64,000 nucleotides of DNA from Biostraticola tofi. GTDB lineage: Bacteria > Pseudomonadota > Gammaproteobacteria > Enterobacterales > Enterobacteriaceae. Location of the stretch: NCBI RefSeq assembly GCF_004343195.1, contig NZ_SMCR01000001.1, positions 372,001-436,000 on the forward strand, read 5' to 3'. A program made the translations under genes and the position numbers. This document shows, piece after piece, positions 60,929-64,000 of the stretch; within the stretch, counting starts at the first letter, position 1, and each line of letters opens with the position of its first letter. The notes below the pieces were generated by a model. That model had not been told where the DNA came from. It saw nothing but the letters and a program-made list of their open reading frames with translations, and ran no database searches.

Positions 60929-61492
60929 ATGAGAAAAAGCCTGGTCCTACCACTGATGATTGCTATCGGTCTGCTGCTGGCCGGCTGTAGCAAGCTGACG
61001 CAGTACACCGTCAGTGAGCAGGAAGTCAATGAGTATCTACAGCAGCATAATGAATTTGAACGTTCTTTAGGGGTACCCGGACTGGTGAATGCCAATATGG
61101 CGCTGACCCAGCTGAAAAGCGACATCGGCCGTGCCGAGTCCGGTAAAGTGCGGCTGATGGGCAACGCCCTGGTCGATATCTCGTCATTGCTGGGCCGAGA
61201 AAAGGCATCAATGACGCTGACGCTGCAGGCTCAGCCCTGGTATGACGCCGACCAGGGCGCCATTTACCTGAAAAACATGAAAGTCATTGATTACCAGATT
61301 GCCCCTGAACACCTGCAAAGCGCCTTCGCCGTATTCGCCCCTTATCTGGATAATACCCTGAAGTCTTATTTCGATAACCGCCCGGCTTACGTGCTCGACG
61401 CGGCCAACAACAAAGATGAGGCGATGGCCAAGCGGTTGGCCAAAGGGCTGGAGGTCAGGCCAGGTCAGATAGTCATTCCGTTCACGCGATGA
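60929..61492 (+). CDS. yceB: Predicted lipoprotein YceB (DUF1439)
   Basis: A 187-residue protein with a lipoprotein signal and lipobox LLAG-C (Cys20), and the residues after Cys (SK) predict outer-membrane sorting. The body matches the DUF1439 family (E. coli YceB), a TULIP-like lipid-binding fold by family description. It is convergent with ycdY across 12 bp. In E. coli pyrC follows on this side. Confidence 0.92.
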   Translation: MRKSLVLPLMIAIGLLLAGCSKLTQYTVSEQEVNEYLQQHNEFERSLGVPGLVNANMALTQLKSDIGRAESGKVRLMGNALVDISSLLGREKASMTLTLQAQPWYDADQGAIYLKNMKVIDYQIAPEHLQSAFAVFAPYLDNTLKSYFDNRPAYVLDAANNKDEAMAKRLAKGLEVRPGQIVIPFTR

Positions 61493-61504
61493 TAACGCCG
61501 GGCT

Positions 61505-62053
61505 TCAGCCCAGGGTTTCATCCAGTTCTTCGCGCATTGCCTCCAGTGCTCCACGGCAAATCAACGCCAGGGTGCGATAGAATTCGGTGGCGGCAAAGCT
61601 TTCCACATTGCCGAGGAATTTCCCGCTCCAGGGCAGAATAAACTGATCAAACAGCTGGCGCTGGCCTGCAGTTTCATCTTCTGTCGCTTGGTCTTCCAGC
61701 CAGGAGGCGGCCAGAACCAGGCTGCCGAAATGATCGGCGGGTCCCGCGTTAGGCGGCATGCCACGCTGGTGTAAAAACGACCGGACCTGTTCCTCGGTGC
61801 CGGTGACCCAGTCGCTCCGCAGTGCCGGTACCTTGGGCGCCTCACCGTCAAACAGCGCGGCATAATCGGCGCCGAGATCTTCGGTCTGGGCGCTCAGGCT
61901 CAGCCGTTCAAGCAATTCATCCTGCTCTAGAGGCCAATGCTGGCCCAGTTTACCGTCGGAGATAAGGGTCATCAGGCCGCTCAACAGCATATCGCCGGGC
62001 TGCCGGTAAAACAGGTTGCCGAGCACGCGGCAAACCAGGGAAAAATCATTCAT
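61505..62053 (-). CDS. ycdY: TorD/DmsD-family chaperone YcdY
   Basis: A 182-residue redox-enzyme-maturation-protein-like chaperone; E. coli YcdY is reported to stimulate the phosphatase YcdX. Conserved family features include ADYAALFDG and PADHFGSLVLAASWLEDQ. I start it at MNDFSLVCRVLGNLFY, which aligns with E. coli; a 22-codon extension would run towards ycdX and is unsupported. It lies directly downstream of ycdX. Confidence 0.92.
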   Translation of the reverse strand: MNDFSLVCRVLGNLFYRQPGDMLLSGLMTLISDGKLGQHWPLEQDELLERLSLSAQTEDLGADYAALFDGEAPKVPALRSDWVTGTEEQVRSFLHQRGMPPNAGPADHFGSLVLAASWLEDQATEDETAGQRQLFDQFILPWSGKFLGNVESFAATEFYRTLALICRGALEAMREELDETLG

Positions 62054-62096
62054 TGTATTGGCGCTTTCCGTCTTATAAAAACCGGCGCAGACATTC

Positions 62097-62834
62097 TCAC
62101 AGATCGGCCAATTCCGCAATCGCCGGTTTGCCTTTTTGCTGCAGGAAATCCAGTACCCGCCGCGGACTGGCGTTCAGGATCCGCTCGGCTGGAAATCCCT
62201 CCTGATCGAGAATGCGCTGGCAGTGCTCGAAATTACCCAGCGACCAGGCAATATGGGAGTCTGAACCCAGGCTGAGCCAGCCGCCGGCATCTCGCACCGC
62301 TGCCACTATGGCGCGGCAGTTGGGCTCGCTGCCAGGGCGAGAATGGATAAAAGAAGAATTGTTCAGCTCCAGCGCTACCTGATAGCGGGCAGCAGCAGCA
62401 GCGATGGCCGGAATGTCCACCGGGTATTTGGGATTGCCGGGATGGCTGATGATATGCACCTGGCCTTGGGCCATGGCGGCAATCATGGCCGCGGTATGGG
62501 TGTTGATATCGGACGGTGGGTACACCGGTTCATGAAAACCGGCGATGATCAGATCCATTTCGTTCAGCATCGGTCCGGTGCAGTCAATATCGCCGTCGAT
62601 ATTTTTGATATTGGCTTCAATACCGCGCAGTATGCCGACCCCATCAACCCTCCTCGGCCAGACGCGCATGTTCATAAAATGCCAGTAATGGGGCGCATCG
62701 GCCATATCCGGTCCATGATCGGTAATGGCAAACAGTCGAATACCCTTTTGGCGGGCCTCGGCAATGTAATCATGCAGCGTGCTGTAGGCATGGGTGCTGG
62801 CGACGGTATGCATATGAAGGTCTACCGGATACAT
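62097..62834 (-). CDS. ycdX: PHP-domain phosphatase YcdX
   Basis: A 245-residue trinuclear-zinc phosphatase of the PHP family. Metal ligands are visible in DLHMHTVAS (about 5-13), ITDHGPDM, the IIAGFHEP segment, HIISHPGNP and LGSDSHIAW. It is oriented with ycdY and ghrA, as in E. coli. Confidence 0.95.
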   Translation of the reverse strand: MYPVDLHMHTVASTHAYSTLHDYIAEARQKGIRLFAITDHGPDMADAPHYWHFMNMRVWPRRVDGVGILRGIEANIKNIDGDIDCTGPMLNEMDLIIAGFHEPVYPPSDINTHTAAMIAAMAQGQVHIISHPGNPKYPVDIPAIAAAAARYQVALELNNSSFIHSRPGSEPNCRAIVAAVRDAGGWLSLGSDSHIAWSLGNFEHCQRILDQEGFPAERILNASPRRVLDFLQQKGKPAIAELADL

Positions 62835-62886
62835 AGTTTCTCCTGTTGAAAAAAGTGTGGCTGACAGCGCGACAGTCTGCTTTGCG

Positions 62887-63828
62887 CTAATACCCTTTTA
62901 CCCTATCAACCTTACCAAATGGTGGCAGCCCGTTTTCGATACGGCGTATATTTTCGGCAATATTGTCCATCGCCAGCACAGGGAGAGTAGCGGCTGCGAT
63001 ATGCGGTGTAAGCGTTACCCGGGGAGAGTGCCAGAGCGCATCCGCTGCCGGCAACGGTTCCTCGGCACAGACATCCAGGGTCGCGGCTGCTATCTGACCG
63101 CTGTCAATGGCGGCCAGTAGGTCAGGCTGGTTCAAATGGGCCCCACGGCCAACATTAATGATATAGGCGCCCCGCACCAATTGCCTGAACAGGCTTGCAT
63201 CGAGAATGCCGCGGGTCGCAGGCGTATTGGGCAGCAGATTGACCAGCAGTCGAGTGCCGCTAAGGAAGTCGGCCAACTGCTGCTCGCCGGCAAAGCTTGT
63301 GACCTGGGGAATCGCTTTTGGGCTCTGACTCCAACAACGTACCGGAAATCCCAACGTCACCAGCGCTTGGGCCACTTGCTGGCCCAGCACCCCTGCCCCG
63401 GCAACGCCGATGGTAAAATCCTGTTTATCGGCCAGGGGTAGCTCACACCATTGCTGTCGAGCCTGTAACAGCCGGTACTCATCGAAACGCCGATAATAGC
63501 CCAGCACTGCAAACACCACGTATTCGATCATCTGAGCAGCCATGCCGGTGTCTTCCAGGCGCAGCAGCGGCACGCCGGCCGGCAGCATTTGCGGATGCTG
63601 CCGCAACTGATTCAACAACGCATCAACGCCGGCGCCCAGAATAAATACGCCGCGTAAATCATCCCGTCCGGCCAGCATGGCGGTCGGCGGATGCCATACC
63701 AGGGCATAATCGGCCGGCTGCCGATCCGCCGGCTGCCAGGCTCGCACGCGGGCAGTTGGCAAGCGTTGCTCCAGACCGTGAATCCACTGCCTGGCTTCAT
63801 TCTCGGGATGAAAAAAAATGATCTTCAT
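62887..63828 (-). CDS. ghrA: Glyoxylate/hydroxypyruvate reductase A
   Basis: NADPH-linked D-2-hydroxyacid dehydrogenase that reduces glyoxylate and hydroxypyruvate. The nucleotide-binding motif is [16 protein letters not shown] (about 140-155), and the catalytic Arg/Glu/His appear in [15 protein letters not shown] and TPHIAA. The start [14 protein letters not shown] gives 313 residues (312 in E. coli); a 9-codon extension is not supported. It heads the ghrA-ycdX-ycdY group. Confidence 0.95.
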   Translation of the reverse strand: MKIIFFHPENEARQWIHGLEQRLPTARVRAWQPADRQPADYALVWHPPTAMLAGRDDLRGVFILGAGVDALLNQLRQHPQMLPAGVPLLRLEDTGMAAQMIEYVVFAVLGYYRRFDEYRLLQARQQWCELPLADKQDFTIGVAGAGVLGQQVAQALVTLGFPVRCWSQSPKAIPQVTSFAGEQQLADFLSGTRLLVNLLPNTPATRGILDASLFRQLVRGAYIINVGRGAHLNQPDLLAAIDSGQIAAATLDVCAEEPLPAADALWHSPRVTLTPHIAAATLPVLAMDNIAENIRRIENGLPPFGKVDRVKGY

Positions 63829-64000
63829 GGCTGTCGGTGAACCCCAATTCTTCATACAAAATCAATGCGCTATTTGATTATCATATCGCCATAACGGTTA
63901 TCCTCCCACCACTGTTGGCGCTGGCTGCCTATGGGGTGCTCAAGGGATGAGCAAACAGGGATGCTGAATGAAATTATACTTGACCAGAATCGGTCGACTC

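Noticed and set aside
63949-64000. Possible gene start at the right edge (ATGs at 63961 and 63968)
   Set aside because: Only 11-13 codons are visible before the window ends, with no recognisable sequence. It cannot be supported.

Overview
This window is a conserved chromosomal segment from a gamma-proteobacterium of the order Enterobacterales. Nearly every gene can be named by its E. coli counterpart, and the order largely follows two separate E. coli neighbourhoods: htpX to argS (about 41-42 min on the K-12 map) and murJ to ghrA (about 23-24 min), joined at about 46.2 kb. Gene losses relative to E. coli (rsmF, pphA, yebE, yebG, edd, torYZ, yceH), a giant NdvB-type gene and a fairly GC-rich composition point to a lineage outside Escherichia/Salmonella, perhaps near the Pectobacteriaceae or Sodalis-like bacteria. 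That placement is inference. No phage, insertion sequence, tRNA, rRNA or CRISPR array was found.

Layout. 0-9.6 kb: envelope quality control and lipid transport (htpX, prc, proQ, msrC; then letA-letB, yebV, yebW). 9.6-14.8 kb: a DUF697-like membrane protein, the SdsR small RNA, the copper-type cluster yobA-yebZ-yebY, ferritin ftnA, holE, a Lys-rich mini-protein and exoX. 14.8-19.3 kb: ptrB, a secreted YebF protein with a very long low-complexity linker, and purT with a PurR box. 19.3-24.4 kb: central carbon metabolism (eda, zwf, hexR, pykA), with a palindromic HexR operator before zwf and no edd. 24.5-29.5 kb: lpxM, mepM and the divergent zinc uptake genes znuA/znuCB. 29.5-34.8 kb: ruvB, ruvA, ruvC, yebC, nudB, aspS. 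35-38.8 kb: yecD, yecE, yecN and the tRNA wobble-uridine pair cmoA-cmoB. 38.9-43.7 kb: a more variable stretch with a ROK sugar kinase, a PAS/LuxR-type regulator, cutC, a PatB/MalY-type C-S lyase and yecM. 43.7-48 kb: an AT-rich gap with a possible 40-residue membrane peptide, argS, a tandem-repeat block and murJ. 48-56.6 kb: one 2856-codon gene for a cyclic beta-1,2-glucan synthase. 56.6-63.8 kb: mviM, rimJ, mdtH, grxB, yceB, ycdY, ycdX, ghrA.

The points most worth a second look are the NdvB-type gene between mviM and murJ; the argS|murJ junction, where both 3' ends normally face flagellar genes that are absent here; three short intergenic tandem-repeat blocks with units of about 24 bp; the expanded YebF; and the conserved SdsR locus. 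I found no convincing wholly new multi-gene system. The accessory signals are single genes or repeats set in a core backbone.
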